NCBI GenBank assembly: GCA_032622095.1
Contig: CP136068.1
Location: forward strand, 58,862,025-58,926,024
DNA from: Siphonodentalium dalli
Lineage: Eukaryota > Mollusca > Scaphopoda > Gadilida > Siphonodentaliidae
Reading direction: 5' to 3'
DNA: 64,000 bases
Positions 11,940-21,605 of this stretch are shown here, piece by piece. The notes below the pieces were generated by a model. The model saw only the letters and a program-made list of their open reading frames with translations. It did no database searches and was not told the DNA's origin. The stretch's first letter is position 1. The number at the start of each line of letters is the position of its first letter. The position numbers were made by a program, and so were the translations under genes.

Positions 11940-14735
11940 CAAGCATCATGAGTGGGGTGTCCATTGTGAGATGTACATGTATAGGCATACAAGTACTGTC
12001 AAGTAGTGACTGTATGGTCATGTGTGAGGTCAAGGGAGGTCAAGCATCATGCGTGGGGTGTCCATTGTGAGATGTATATACATACAAGTAGTGGTTGTAT
12101 GATCATGTGTGAGATGAATATGTTTACAGGGAGTTACTGTATGGTTGTATGGTATGTGTGGATGTACTGGTATGCACGGTGTGGCTGTGTGGGAAATACT
12201 ATTGTGTGTGGATATAAGGAGAGTAGCTACATGGTCATCTCTGTGTTGTTTGTGTATATATGGAGTGACTGTATGGTCATGGTGGGATGTGCATGTGTAC
12301 CTTGGTGGCTGTATTGTCAATGGTGTTTGCACATGTAAACATGTGTTGTCTGTGTGATCATGGATGGGGTATATGGATAAATAGGGAGTAGTTGAATGGG
12401 TATGTGTAATGTGTATAGGTGTACATGAATCGAATGACAGTACGGTCATGTATTATCATGCCTGGGGTATAGCTGGGTGGTCGTCGGCGAGTGTGTGGGT
12501 ATATATGGAGTGCCCTTGTGGTAATGGATGGGATGTATATTTATATATGTCGTGGATGTACATTGTTATTAGTGGGTGTATATGTATACAGGGAGTAGCT
12601 GTATGATCATGGATGACATGTATGGTTGTACAGCGAGTGGCTGAATTGTCATGTGTGGGGAATATATATACAAGTTTGGAAGGTATGATTGGCCGTGTGT
12701 GCAAAGTATTGGTACATCTGGAAGGACCGTATGGCCATTGGTGATGTGTATATGTACACCTGGAGTGACTCTATGGGCATGTGTGGGGAGTATATGTATA
12801 TATCGAGTGGCTATATGGCCACGATTATGTCGAATAGATATACAGGCAGGATTCGCGCTGCCACTTGCCAAATTTGCCAATGGCAAAAATTATTTATATT
12901 TGGCAAAAAATATTTTCATTTGGCAAAAGTTTTGGCAAGTCACTTTTTAATTCCTCATGCAATTTGAAAAAAATATTTGTCAATCAATACCATTAATTTC
13001 GGGAAACTCTTACAACATAATTATATTAGTGGTGCTTTATAGGGTTTGGGGGAAATTATCACCTCTATTAAGATGCAGTTAATCTAATAGAATTGGTCCT
13101 GATGGTTGGAGGGATTACTAATCCTCTTGTGATGTGCCGTTCTGATGGAGAAACCCTCTACCATTGTATTGTTCGGTGATTGGCTTATTGTTGTGTGATA
13201 AACCACAATAGAGATGCGAGTATAATTCATTATTAGCTGCTTTTCTATCGATATAAAACCGCTTTGTGTTGAAAAATGAGAATTGAGGTTGCAGAAAATG
13301 ATACTATCACGGATAGCATTTGGCAATTGCTAAAATAATTTGGCAAAAAATATTTTCATTTGGCAAAATAAAATTTCGGTCCAGCGCGAACCCTGTATAC
13401 AGGGAGTAAGATGAATATGTGTACAAGGAGTGACTGTGATCACCAATGTGGTGAAAAGGTATACATGGAGTGAATATATATGGTGATGGTCAGCTGTAGG
13501 AGTATACCTCGTGTGTATGTACGTGTATAGTGACTAATAGCTATATGGTCATATGCTGTGTACGGGTATACACAAGTGTTGCTGTATAGTCATGGGTGAG
13601 GAGTATGTGTATAGCTCGTGTGGCTACATGACCATTGGTGATGTGCATATGTATACCTGGAGTGGCTCTATAGTCATGAGTTGGGTGTATATGTTTATCT
13701 TGAGAGTGGCTATTTCGCAATGGGCGTGGCGAGTAGATTTACAGGGAGTGACCCTATGGTCAATGGCGTGATGAATATGTGTACCAGTAGGGACTGTATG
13801 ATCATGAATGTGGTGAATATGTATACATGGAGTTACCTGGTGTACCTGTATGTTGACTCACCGCTGTGTGGTGTGTATGTGTATACACAGGTGTGGTATT
13901 GTCATGAGTGAGGGTGTGTGTATAAAGCGAGTGATTATATGAACATTGGTGAGGTGCACATGCATACCTGGAGTGATTCTATGGTCATGGGTGTAGTGTA
14001 TATGCATATATTGAGTGGCTACTTGACCATGGCTGTGGGGAAATACACACATGGAGTGACTATGACCAATGGTCGGGTCAATAGGTATGCAATGATTGAC
14101 TGTATGATCATGAATGTGGTGAATATGTATACATACAGTGACTATATGGTACCTGTGTGACTCTATAGTCATGGGTGGGGTGTACGGGTATACACATGTG
14201 TGGTATTGTTTTGGGTGAGGGAGGGGAATGTGTATAAAGCGAGTAATTATATGACCATTGGTGAGGTGCATATGTATACCTGGCTGATGGTATGTGTATA
14301 AAGCGAGTGATTATATGACCATTGGTGAGATGTATATGTATACCTGGAGTGACTCTGTGGTCATGGTGAAGTGTATATGCATATATTGAGTGGCTATTTG
14401 GCCATGGTGTGGGGAATAGGTACACATGGAGTGACTGTATTGCCAATGGTGATGTCAATGGGTATACAATGATTGACTGTATGATCATGAATGTGTTGAA
14501 TATGTATACATATTGTGACGATATGACCAAGGGTCCAGTGTAGAGCGTATACCTGGTGTACCTGTATTCAGTGTATTGTTACTGATAGGTGTATGGTCAT
14601 GAGTGAACTGAGTATTACTGAACGGTGATGGGTGAGGTGTATGTGTAAACAGCGAGCGACTATATTGTCAGCTGCGTGGTGTTTATTTATATATGGAGTG
14701 AATGTGTATTACTGGTGGGTTGTACATGTGTATCT
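11940..14735. repeat. Minisatellite array, ~40-bp unit with ~312-bp higher-order period
   Basis: The recurring theme is GAGTGACTNTATGGTCATGG followed by GTATATGTATACATG, with a monomer of about 40-42 bp. Between ~13614 and 14640 a higher-order unit is visible: near-equivalent blocks start at 13614, 13927 and 14239, about 312 bp apart, with a partial repeat at 14303. The long open frames on both strands across this interval are products of the repeat, not genes. The array is interrupted by the hAT-type MITE at 12847-13395. Confidence 0.9.
12847..13395. mobile_element. hAT-type MITE, 549 bp, with perfect 8-bp target duplication
   Basis: Terminal inverted repeats are CAGGATTCGCGCTG at the left and CAGCGCGAACCCTG at the right (one mismatch). 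The target duplication TATACAGG is exact at 12839-12846 and 13396-13403, and the same octamer is part of the surrounding minisatellite. Internally, copies of TTTGGCAAAA lie near both ends (subterminal repeats). An 8-bp duplication with CAGGGTTCG-like ends is characteristic of hAT elements. No transposase is encoded, so it is non-autonomous. Confidence 0.9.
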
Positions 14736-14879
14736 TTGGTAGCTATCGCTTTCCACAATAACTCAGTGATATGTTAATCGATAGAGAGGTCACGTCAGAG
14801 CGTCCCCCTTCTTGGTGGCGTCTATACACACTGAAGGAAATGCTAAACGACTTTCCTGACAACAGTTGATAATTTTTTA

Positions 14880-16045
14880 TGTTAATGGGCTAGAGTAACC
14901 ACATATTATGTTCCCTCTCAGTTTCGTTTCAAAGTTCTGCAAATTTCTTTTCAACAACATGGCCAGAATCCCAAAAGACGTTTTCTCACAATTCCACACT
15001 GCATACTATAAAATTAAATGTTCATGACTCATAATGTACTGTGATAAGTCGATTAAATAACATGTCTAATAACCAAGTGAGTCACACTTTGCTACCTTTT
15101 CAGAGCATTATGTTCCGAATATATGTGAAAATCAATTTTTTACCCAATTTATTTGCCATTTTGGAAGCCATCTTGAGTAATTTGGTCATTAAACACCTTA
15201 GTGTGACACATTTAAGATAGATCAAACCAATAAACACATTTCGAAACTTAGACAGTTACATTTTACTTGAAAAAATGGTTCAAACATGAGAAGAGACTTT
15301 TTTCCGATTTTTATGTCAAGTTTGTGAGAGTAAAATCCAATATTCCCCAGTAATGTCTTTGTTACAATAGTAACAATGAACCAAAGTGCAGCAAGTATAT
15401 TAGTTTTCAATGTATAGCTAGAAGACAGAATATCCAATTACATTTATCAACCACAACATGTAAGCGATTGCAAGGCACACTGGGGTAGTATCTACCATTT
15501 TCCATATTTTGGCGGCCATTTTGGTGGCCATTTTGAGCCAAAGTAACAACTTTTGTTCCTATGAGTTGGAATATCGATGGGTAATGGTATGTCTCACTTA
15601 CATTCCACAGTTCTGCTCATTCTTTGTTTTGAAATATGTATAGAAACCCAATTGTGATTTTTTGGTGAAATTTAATACAGTGTTGTGTACAATAAAAAAA
15701 TTTAGGGATCGGAAGAGGCTAGGAACCCAAGAATTCCTTTTTTCATTACCCCAATGATAACTTAATATAAAAATACAAAAATAAGGTCAGAATCCTCAAC
15801 CAGTTCCAAACAGTAGAAACTGATATAGAAGATATTAGTGAAAAAACGTCATATTTTCCACTTCCGGAGGCCATTTTGGCGGCCATTTTGAATTAATGAA
15901 ATTTATTCATACATATAAGTAAGGAGTACTCAATTATCAATAGAACGACATGTGGCACGACGTATTAACTCATAAACTCCCTGAGTGATTGCGAATTAAA
16001 ATTTGCCAGGTCAGATAATCAATTTTGGCGGCCATCTTGGATTCA
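14880..16045. repeat. Inverted repeat flanking minisatellite, right arm
   Basis: This is the reverse-complement partner of 10906-11912; the matching outer block is GCCATCTTGGATTC ending at 16044. It is about 150 bp longer than the left arm. A minus frame (15222-15437) runs through it but has no counterpart that would argue for coding. Confidence 0.85.
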
Positions 16046-16577
16046 ATGGCCTCGAAACACGTGACCATTGACTACCATGCGCTCGTGGAGTGTCATAGAA
16101 AACTGCCCTGGCCTATGTCCTCGTGGAAAATCATGAAAACATTGGTCTTGTTCATAGTTTAATTACATTGTGCATCTGTAAGTTCACACATTGTACTTTT
16201 TCAGATATATCTTCAAAATAGATAAAAAATAATATAATCGGTGTCACTTTAAGAAAAATATCGAGTCAGGTGCCCATGTAACGCTATCAGCGTAGACACT
16301 TATTATATACAGTTCGAATAAAACTGAGTTTGAAAAGATACATATAGTTTTAGTATTAATTTTGAGATAAATATTTCCCCTACCCCCAATAAAGATTTTT
16401 TCGTAAAAAATCACAGTAGTTTGTTGAAAATCGTTATAAAATGAAAAAGCCCCCTCGCCCGAGTGGCAAACAAGCAGAAAAATGTGTGAAATACGTCCCT
16501 CTATCGGAAAAAAACATAGTCGGCAAAAATACGCACAGGGGGGGGGGGGGGGGTGGCCATATGGTAGCTCACGGTCT
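16046..16577. other. Left flank of the Polinton, no gene seen
   Basis: No recognisable gene is present. The stretch contains a run of ~14 G at ~16539-16552. It ends directly at the AACACC target duplication of the Polinton. Confidence 0.6.
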
Positions 16578-16583
16578 AACACC

Positions 16584-16860
16584 AGTAGTATATAAGAGGC
16601 ATATAAAGGAGGGCGAGATGTGGAGAGTGGATTAATCCGTATATATAATTAAATATGTAGATATATAGATACGTAGATATATAGATACGTAGATATATAG
16701 ATATCGGGTATAGCTGACGCAATTACCTATAATATGGGTAGTTTACCTTCGACTAGTCCACTAATTTTATTGATCCCCCACTTTTCGAATGAACTGATCT
16801 AAACTCCAATTATTGATTCCTCGGCTGTGTGTGTACTTTAGTATTAAGCGATGGATGGAT
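16584..16860. repeat. Polinton left terminal inverted repeat
   Basis: This matches 39827-40127 in reverse complement at about 97% by eye, with three indels. Inside is a short tandem of a 16-mer (GATATATAGATACGTA) in three copies. TATA-like stretches (TATATAAGAG at 16589, CATATAAAGGAGG at 16600) lie near the very end and could serve as core promoter elements for the ATPase gene downstream; this is inference. Confidence 0.95.
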
Positions 16861-16915
16861 ATGAAATTATCGGTACATAAGGCAGTGCTTTCATCGAGCT
16901 ATTTCACACACTGTA

Positions 16916-17549
16916 ATGGATCACGGGATTTCAGTTAATGAACCGGGGTTTAAATACCCGTTCACTGCTATAGCTGCGGGTCCTAGTGCTTGCGGGAAGG
17001 CGCACTTCGTATCTAGATTAATTCACAATGCGACTGTTATGATTAACCCACCGCTGTCTGTTATATATTGGTGTTTTAGTGAATGGCAACCTGGGTATGA
17101 CGCGTTGAAGAAAGTAGTCCGATTCCATACCTGACATAAGCACGTTTGATGTGAGCACCCCGTCCCTGGTTATACTGGATAATTTGATGTTAGAATGTGA
17201 AAAGAATAGTGTGACCAATCTTTTCACAAAATATGGTCATCACAGAAATATGAGTGTTATACTTATTCTTCAGAATATCTTCGCACGTAATAAAAATCAG
17301 AGAACTATAAGCTTGAATTCTCATTATCTTATCCTTTTTAAGAATCCGAGAGATCAAACTTCAATTTCGGTTCTCGCTAGACAAATGTTCAACACCAAAG
17401 CTAAACACCTCGTTGAAGCGTATCGAGATGCTGTAACGCAACTGTTCGGATACTTACTGATTGACTTGAAACAGGAAACACCGGAAAATATGAGCCTGTG
17501 CACAAATATTTTCCCAGAGGAAACCACGACTGTGTATGTGCTTAAATAA
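16916..17549 (+). pseudogene. A32-like genome-packaging ATPase (first copy), frameshifted
   Basis: This is a remnant of the FtsK/HerA-superfamily ATPase that drives DNA into the capsid in Polintons and adintoviruses. It starts at ATG 16916, just inside the left terminal repeat. The P-loop is at residues 22-29 (G-P-S-A-C-G-K-A), and the Walker B strand L-V-I-L-D-N follows near 17170. Two defects are visible. A single frameshift near 17125-17132 brings a TGA at 17132-17134, and the rest of the domain continues in another frame to the stop at 17549. The P-loop Thr/Ser after the Lys is Ala, which would impair nucleotide binding even without the frameshift. The downstream part keeps the N-S-H-Y-L-I-L-F-K-N-P segment also seen in the second ATPase (19470-21005). 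Identity of the family is secure. Confidence 0.9.
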
Positions 17550-17576
17550 ACATTCGTGAATGACGAAATTTCAATC

Positions 17577-17870
17577 ATGTCAAAACGACTGAAGAGGAAC
17601 GTGGGTAATATAACTTGGTTAGGACGTCTCCCACCGCGTAAGGCTAACCTCGCTGTGCACAACGCCGATAAGGTTTTAATATATTGTTTATCTGACTGCT
17701 GTCTGATTGTACTGAGAGGGAACGTACCGATATCGACCAAACAAAAGAATAAACTTGTTAAATACAAGAATCAAATCCGAAATTTAGCCAAACCGAGGTC
17801 TTGTAGTCTAAAGAAGAGAAAACGACTTTTACAAACAGGCGGATTTCTAGGAACTTTATTGAACCTATAG
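17577..17870 (+). CDS. Small basic Polinton protein, 97 aa, function unknown
   Basis: The frame is intact. The first ATG is at 17577 (M-S-K-R-L-K-R-N); an upstream in-frame extension has only a GTG. The product is strongly basic, with K-Q-K-N-K-L-V-K-Y-K and S-L-K-K-R-K-R-L clusters, and ends in a short hydrophobic tail after Q-T-G-G-F-L. The G-G within that tail resembles the loose cleavage consensus of adenain-type proteases, which would fit a virion protein matured by the protease at 26620; this is inference. Small basic proteins with this C-terminal G-G-F-L pattern accompany other invertebrate Polintons. A role in genome condensation, by analogy with adenovirus core proteins, is possible but unproven. 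It lies 27 bp after the ATPase stop and 42 bp before the next gene. Confidence 0.7.
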   Translation: MSKRLKRNVGNITWLGRLPPRKANLAVHNADKVLIYCLSDCCLIVLRGNVPISTKQKNKLVKYKNQIRNLAKPRSCSLKKRKRLLQTGGFLGTLLNL

Positions 17871-17912
17871 TCCCGTTTTTTAGCAGTCTTCTAGGAGGTT
17901 TTATTCAATAAA

Positions 17913-18440
17913 ATGGAATACATGAAGAAAATGGTTTTAATCGATCCTAAGTTCTTGAAGACCGGATCCGATAATGGAGGTGGTAATGAACCTAAGAAAC
18001 TAAATTTAACAGAAGTTCAAGCAGTTCGAACTACCCTGACCGATTTAGATAAGAAGATGGGTTCAGTAGCTAGTAGCGAGGTGCTTTCAGAAGATAAAAT
18101 TTTACATTATAACCAACTACTGGAGAGATTTCTAAGATACAAAGCGAAATTCAACAATCGAGATAAAGCCCCGAAACCTTCGGAACAACCACCAGCACCA
18201 CCACCACCGGACACCCCGATAATGATGAGCGAAGAAGAGGACGATGTCGACGACGATAAGTCGTTGTATGAGCGAAAGGAGTATTTTGATACTATTCCGA
18301 AGAAGTTGAGGGGTAAAGCGAAGCTTCTGCTTAATAAGATGCGAAAACACCCGAAATTACAGTTCAGTGATGACGGTTTTGTTTTGTATAAAGACCGGAA
18401 GATGGAGACGCTCGATTTATTAGCTGATGTTATAAGGTAA
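17913..18440 (+). CDS. Conserved Polinton hypothetical protein, 175 aa
   Basis: The frame is intact from ATG 17913. The order is an N-terminal helical part (about residues 30-80), a proline-rich linker (P-P-A-P-P-P-P-D, near 93-100), a highly acidic stretch (E-E-E-D-D-V-D-D-D) and a basic C-terminal module (about 125-175) that ends L-D-L-L-A-D-V-I-R. That C-terminal module resembles one repeatedly found beside the capsid and integrase genes of invertebrate Polintons; no biochemical function is known to me. An AATAAA overlaps the region just before the start, perhaps a 3' signal for the previous gene. Position between ATPase and integrase suggests a structural or scaffold role, which is inference. 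Confidence 0.7.
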   Translation: MEYMKKMVLIDPKFLKTGSDNGGGNEPKKLNLTEVQAVRTTLTDLDKKMGSVASSEVLSEDKILHYNQLLERFLRYKAKFNNRDKAPKPSEQPPAPPPPDTPIMMSEEEDDVDDDKSLYERKEYFDTIPKKLRGKAKLLLNKMRKHPKLQFSDDGFVLYKDRKMETLDLLADVIR

Positions 18441-18627
18441 AGGAAAACGTTCAGACCTGCGGGGCGTCATGTTTTCTCAGAAGCAATTCGTAAATCCGAC
18501 ATTCCTTTGGATTAATTTTACAAACGAGCTCGCATGAGGTCAAACGTAACCCCATATACACACCAATAGGACGTACGGTGTTAAACACTCCAACACCTCG
18601 CACGCACCTACAGTGGGACCAGTCATA
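18441..18627. other. Spacer before integrase, degenerate
   Basis: A short interval between the 175-aa gene and the integrase start shows only interrupted frames. It may include the tail of a lost small gene, but nothing can be named. Confidence 0.4.
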
Positions 18628-19163
18628 ATGATGGGAGTTTATTTCGATCCGGCGAAGACAGGTAGTTTCGGTGGTATTTCTAGCTTGAAAAGAGTTACTA
18701 AAAAGACAGATAAAGGTTAGATCCTTTTTAAGCGCGCAAGAAGCATACACTCTACATAGACCAGCGAGGAAGAAGTTCTTGAGACAAACTATCGTTAGCG
18801 GTCCGCTGCAGCAGTTTCAGATCGATTCGGTCGATATTAAGTCGCTGAAAGAGGAGAACGATAATTTTAAATATATATTCACCTGTATCGATGTGTTCAC
18901 AAAATAGCTTGGGCTGTCTCGATGTTAACCAAATTGCTTCAGACTCGATCAAGGCTTTCGCTATTATACTCGAGAAATCCGATATTCCGAGATCTGTTCA
19001 GGCGGACAAAGGGACTGAGTTCTTAGCGGGAAAATTTCAAAAATATCTAAAGAATAAGAATATTCAGTTCTTTACTTCTCAAAATGATGACGTCAAATGT
19101 GCGATCATTGAACGATTTCATAGGACTTTAAAGAGCTGTATGTGGAGATATTTTCCCGCTTAA
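18628..19163 (+). pseudogene. Retroviral-type (RVE) integrase, N-terminal and catalytic part
   Basis: This is the Polinton integrase that cuts the element's ends and joins them to a 6-bp staggered target. It starts at ATG 18628 or 18631, followed by F-D-P-A-K-T-G-S-F-G-G-I, the usual Polinton integrase opening. The catalytic triad can still be seen: first Asp in Q-F-Q-I-D-S near 18818, second Asp in Q-A-D-K-G-T-E-F near 19000, Glu in I-E-R-F-H-R near 19110. Lesions include a stop/frameshift near 18712-18718, a TAG at 18905-18907 and a frameshift near 18925. The frame ends at TAA 19161 inside a hairpin where a ~3-kb insertion begins; the C-terminal part resumes near 22190. Confidence 0.9.
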
Positions 19164-19266
19164 GTAACATTGTATATACAGAATAGACATCTCAATGTCA
19201 CACAATAGCGCCATCATGTGACATTGAGATGTCTATTCTGTATATACAATGTTACTTAAGCGGGAA
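19153..19266. repeat. Perfect hairpin: two 49-bp arms, 16-nt loop
   Basis: Positions 19153-19201 and 19218-19266 are exact reverse complements; the loop is 19202-19217. The left arm begins with TTCCCGCT, which is still integrase coding sequence, and supplies its TAA stop. It sits exactly where the integrase gene is interrupted. A perfect palindrome in otherwise mutated DNA suggests recent origin (an end structure of the inserted DNA, or a fold-back repair event). Confidence 0.9.
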
Positions 19267-19469
19267 TACATAAGACATTTCGTATGGCAAATAATTATGT
19301 GGTGTATAACTCAGACACGGCGGCACGTCCAAGATCAAATTAAGACACTGCAGCACCATACTAGATTCAAAATCTGGAACTGAAAACTCGATTAATAGAT
19401 ATTGTTCTTCCTGTCATAAAAGGCTCTCTTTTATCTGGAAAAGACTCAGTGCCCTCAGATCGGTCAAGG

Positions 19470-21005
19470 ATGAAGCATCAGTGTGAAACATGTTCAATTG
19501 AATATGTATGGCCAGACAGTTTAAAACGGCATATAAAGTTCAAACACTTTCGACAACAACACCAACAACAACAACAACGACAACAACAACAACAACAACC
19601 TTATAGAGAAAGAAGTGGTGGCGCGCGACAGGATGACTTCAAATTCAGGCATCCATTTACAGCGTGGATTTCAGGACCCACTTCTTGCGGCAAAACACAC
19701 TTGCTTAAGAGTATACTTCAAAATTGTTCAGCGAGTATACAGCCTTCACCCGAGAAAATTTGGTTCTATAAGTACTGGCAGCCATTATACGATGAAATCA
19801 AGGACACAGTCGCGTCATCTGTCCAGTTTATACAAGGTCTTCCGACTAACTCGGACACCCTCATTCATTCTGGAAAAAAATGTCTGATTGTACTTGATGA
19901 CCTTATGTCTACGGCATCCAAGGATTCGCAGGTTACTGAATTATTCACGGAAGGCAGTCACCATTTGGGTATATCAGTGGTTGCGATTAATCAATCTCTC
20001 TACTATAACAAGGACCCTACCCAACGGAGAAATTGCCACTACTTGATTCTATTCAACAACCCTATAGATAAAATGCATGTAATGACTCTAGCTCATCAAA
20101 TGTATCCTGAGAAAACACAACACTTTATGTCCCATTTCAATGAAGCTACCAATCAACCATTTGGTTATCTCGTAGTTGACTTAAAAACGAATACTCCAGA
20201 AAATTTGCGACTGCGTAGTAATGTGCTGACAAAGAAGAGTATAAAACAAGAAAGCATATTGCCAAATAACAGTAGTGTTGATGAGCCCGTCGAGGTGATA
20301 ACGCATCAACAGAAAGATAACATCAGTGAAACTACATACCCTGGGCTATTGTCACAGCAGGAATACGACTCTGAAAGCGAAGACAACATTATGCCAAGCT
20401 GTGACGATTGTGGTGTCGTATTTGAGACCCAACATGATGTACAAAGGCACATTAAAAATTGGTGTTCTGATAGGAAGAAAAGAGAATCAATTGAAAATGC
20501 ACGGGCGAATAATAAAAAACAGAAAACTGACACGAATAAAATAGAATTAATTCCGGACCAGGACAGACTAATATTAAAACTTCCGACTGAAAAAGAAAAC
20601 GATTATTTCGAAGAGGTGTGGTTACAGGCCCAAGATGACAATAAAGCAGAATTAGATGAATTAGTTGAACGTTATATGAAGAAAGGATTGATGGAAGACG
20701 AGGCTGAAGAAAAATCGAAAGTGAAGATACGTCCCGAGTATGAGAGGCGTTTCTTTAACATATACGCTGCATTTATACGAAATTTACTTGAAGTTAGTGG
20801 TGGGAAAACTCATATCAAGATCATGGATCGTGTGTATAAGATGCTAGATGATAGCTATGATAAACTCCCTGCCGTTCGGATTTCTTTGAGGACATATAAA
20901 CCCCTCCTGATGGAGTACATGAGAAATAAAAGTGAGGACAAAAACGATAAACAGATGGACTCCTCTCAAGACTCTGAGCAAGATGACGACGATGACAATC
21001 GATGA
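19470..21005 (+). CDS. Zinc-finger/A32-like ATPase fusion, intact, 511 aa
   Basis: This is the only large intact virus-type gene here. The first ATG is 19470. Order: a C2H2 finger at residues 5-26 (C5, C8, H21, H26); a glutamine-rich linker encoded by (CAA)n, ~29-43; an A32-like packaging ATPase with P-loop G-P-T-S-C-G-K-T at 69-76 and Walker B C-L-I-V-L-D-D at 138-144; a second Cys/His cluster near 310-331 (C-x2-C, then H and C); a charged linker with K-K-Q-K; a helical module near 420-490 and an acidic Asp-rich end. Unlike the first ATPase (16916) the P-loop Thr is kept. Family function is ATP-driven DNA packaging; fingers could bind DNA or capsid vertex (inference). It lies in the insertion that breaks the integrase. 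Two AATAAA signals follow the stop. Intactness implies younger age or selection. Confidence 0.9.
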   Translation: MKHQCETCSIEYVWPDSLKRHIKFKHFRQQHQQQQQRQQQQQQPYRERSGGARQDDFKFRHPFTAWISGPTSCGKTHLLKSILQNCSASIQPSPEKIWFYKYWQPLYDEIKDTVASSVQFIQGLPTNSDTLIHSGKKCLIVLDDLMSTASKDSQVTELFTEGSHHLGISVVAINQSLYYNKDPTQRRNCHYLILFNNPIDKMHVMTLAHQMYPEKTQHFMSHFNEATNQPFGYLVVDLKTNTPENLRLRSNVLTKKSIKQESILPNNSSVDEPVEVITHQQKDNISETTYPGLLSQQEYDSESEDNIMPSCDDCGVVFETQHDVQRHIKNWCSDRKKRESIENARANNKKQKTDTNKIELIPDQDRLILKLPTEKENDYFEEVWLQAQDDNKAELDELVERYMKKGLMEDEAEEKSKVKIRPEYERRFFNIYAAFIRNLLEVSGGKTHIKIMDRVYKMLDDSYDKLPAVRISLRTYKPLLMEYMRNKSEDKNDKQMDSSQDSEQDDDDDNR

Positions 21006-21250
21006 TTAACTGCAATAAACCTATTATTCTTGGTGTCGAATAAAGCAAATGTTGATACACTATACTGTTTATTTGTCTTCATTCTTCCATCTAATATTGG
21101 TGTTCGTAATATAACAGCGTTATATATTCCTTTTATAGTACCAATATATTTCAACGGTATCTTCTTATCTGCGATATCCGCATAACATCCACACAAGTAC
21201 ACGCCCCCCCCCCCATTTTCTTTCATATTACATGTATAGGCGATACGCAA
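20966..21250 (-). CDS. Unrecognised 94-codon minus-strand frame
   Basis: The frame runs from 21250 to 20966, converging on and overlapping the last ~40 bp of the ATPase gene. The middle (K-Y-I-G-T-I-K-G-I-Y-N-A-V-I) has normal protein composition, but the start includes a G-G-G-G encoded by a C homopolymer (~21205-21214) and the end is a Ser-rich reverse reading of Asp-rich codons, so part of it must be incidental. I recognise no family. It might be a remnant of an antisense gene of the inserted element. Confidence 0.25.
   Translation of the reverse strand: MRIAYTCNMKENGGGGVYLCGCYADIADKKIPLKYIGTIKGIYNAVILRTPILDGRMKTNKQYSVSTFALFDTKNNRFIAVNHRLSSSSSCSES
21014..21046 (+). promoter_or_regulatory. 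Poly(A) signals after the intact ATPase gene
   Basis: AATAAA at 21014-21019 lies 9 bp after the stop codon and a second AATAAA lies near 21040. The spacing fits 3'-end formation of a short-tailed viral-type transcript. Confidence 0.6.
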
Positions 21251-21379
21251 TAGGGATAACGCGATCGTTTATCACCCCGATATCCTATTCCATTAGTGAT
21301 AACACACCGCGGCGTGACCTCTCACCCCTGATGGCTGAGGTTGAGGAGCTTAGGGCTTAGGCAGTCAAACCATCTACCC

Positions 21380-21605
21380 GAATACGTAACCTATACTATA
21401 TAATATTTTCGATCATATACGGTCACCTTCTGCTACATGGATAAACTCTACCTTGGTGGCGGAAACCACGTGATATGTGTAAACCAGCGGCGCCCAGAGG
21501 TTATGTTCAAACTTGTCGACTACTATCACTCTGTTTGAACCCACGACTTGCTATATCTGGGACGAAATATCTGCTTGGAGTCCTAACCAACTGAATCAAC
21601 AGAGG
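21380..21605 (-). repeat. tRNA-derived SINE remnant
   Basis: On the minus strand, a box A-like TTCAGTTGGTTAGGACTCC (reading from ~21595) and a box B-like GGGTTCAAAC (~21543-21533) are spaced about 50 bp apart, as in tRNA-derived promoters. The downstream part contains CGTGGTTTCCGCCACC, which resembles the tail of the clearer SINE at 62345-62590. Degenerate. Confidence 0.5.

Noticed and set aside
12006-14530. Several long open frames on both strands (up to ~140 codons)
   Set aside because: They lie in the minisatellite; composition follows the repeat and both strands are open.
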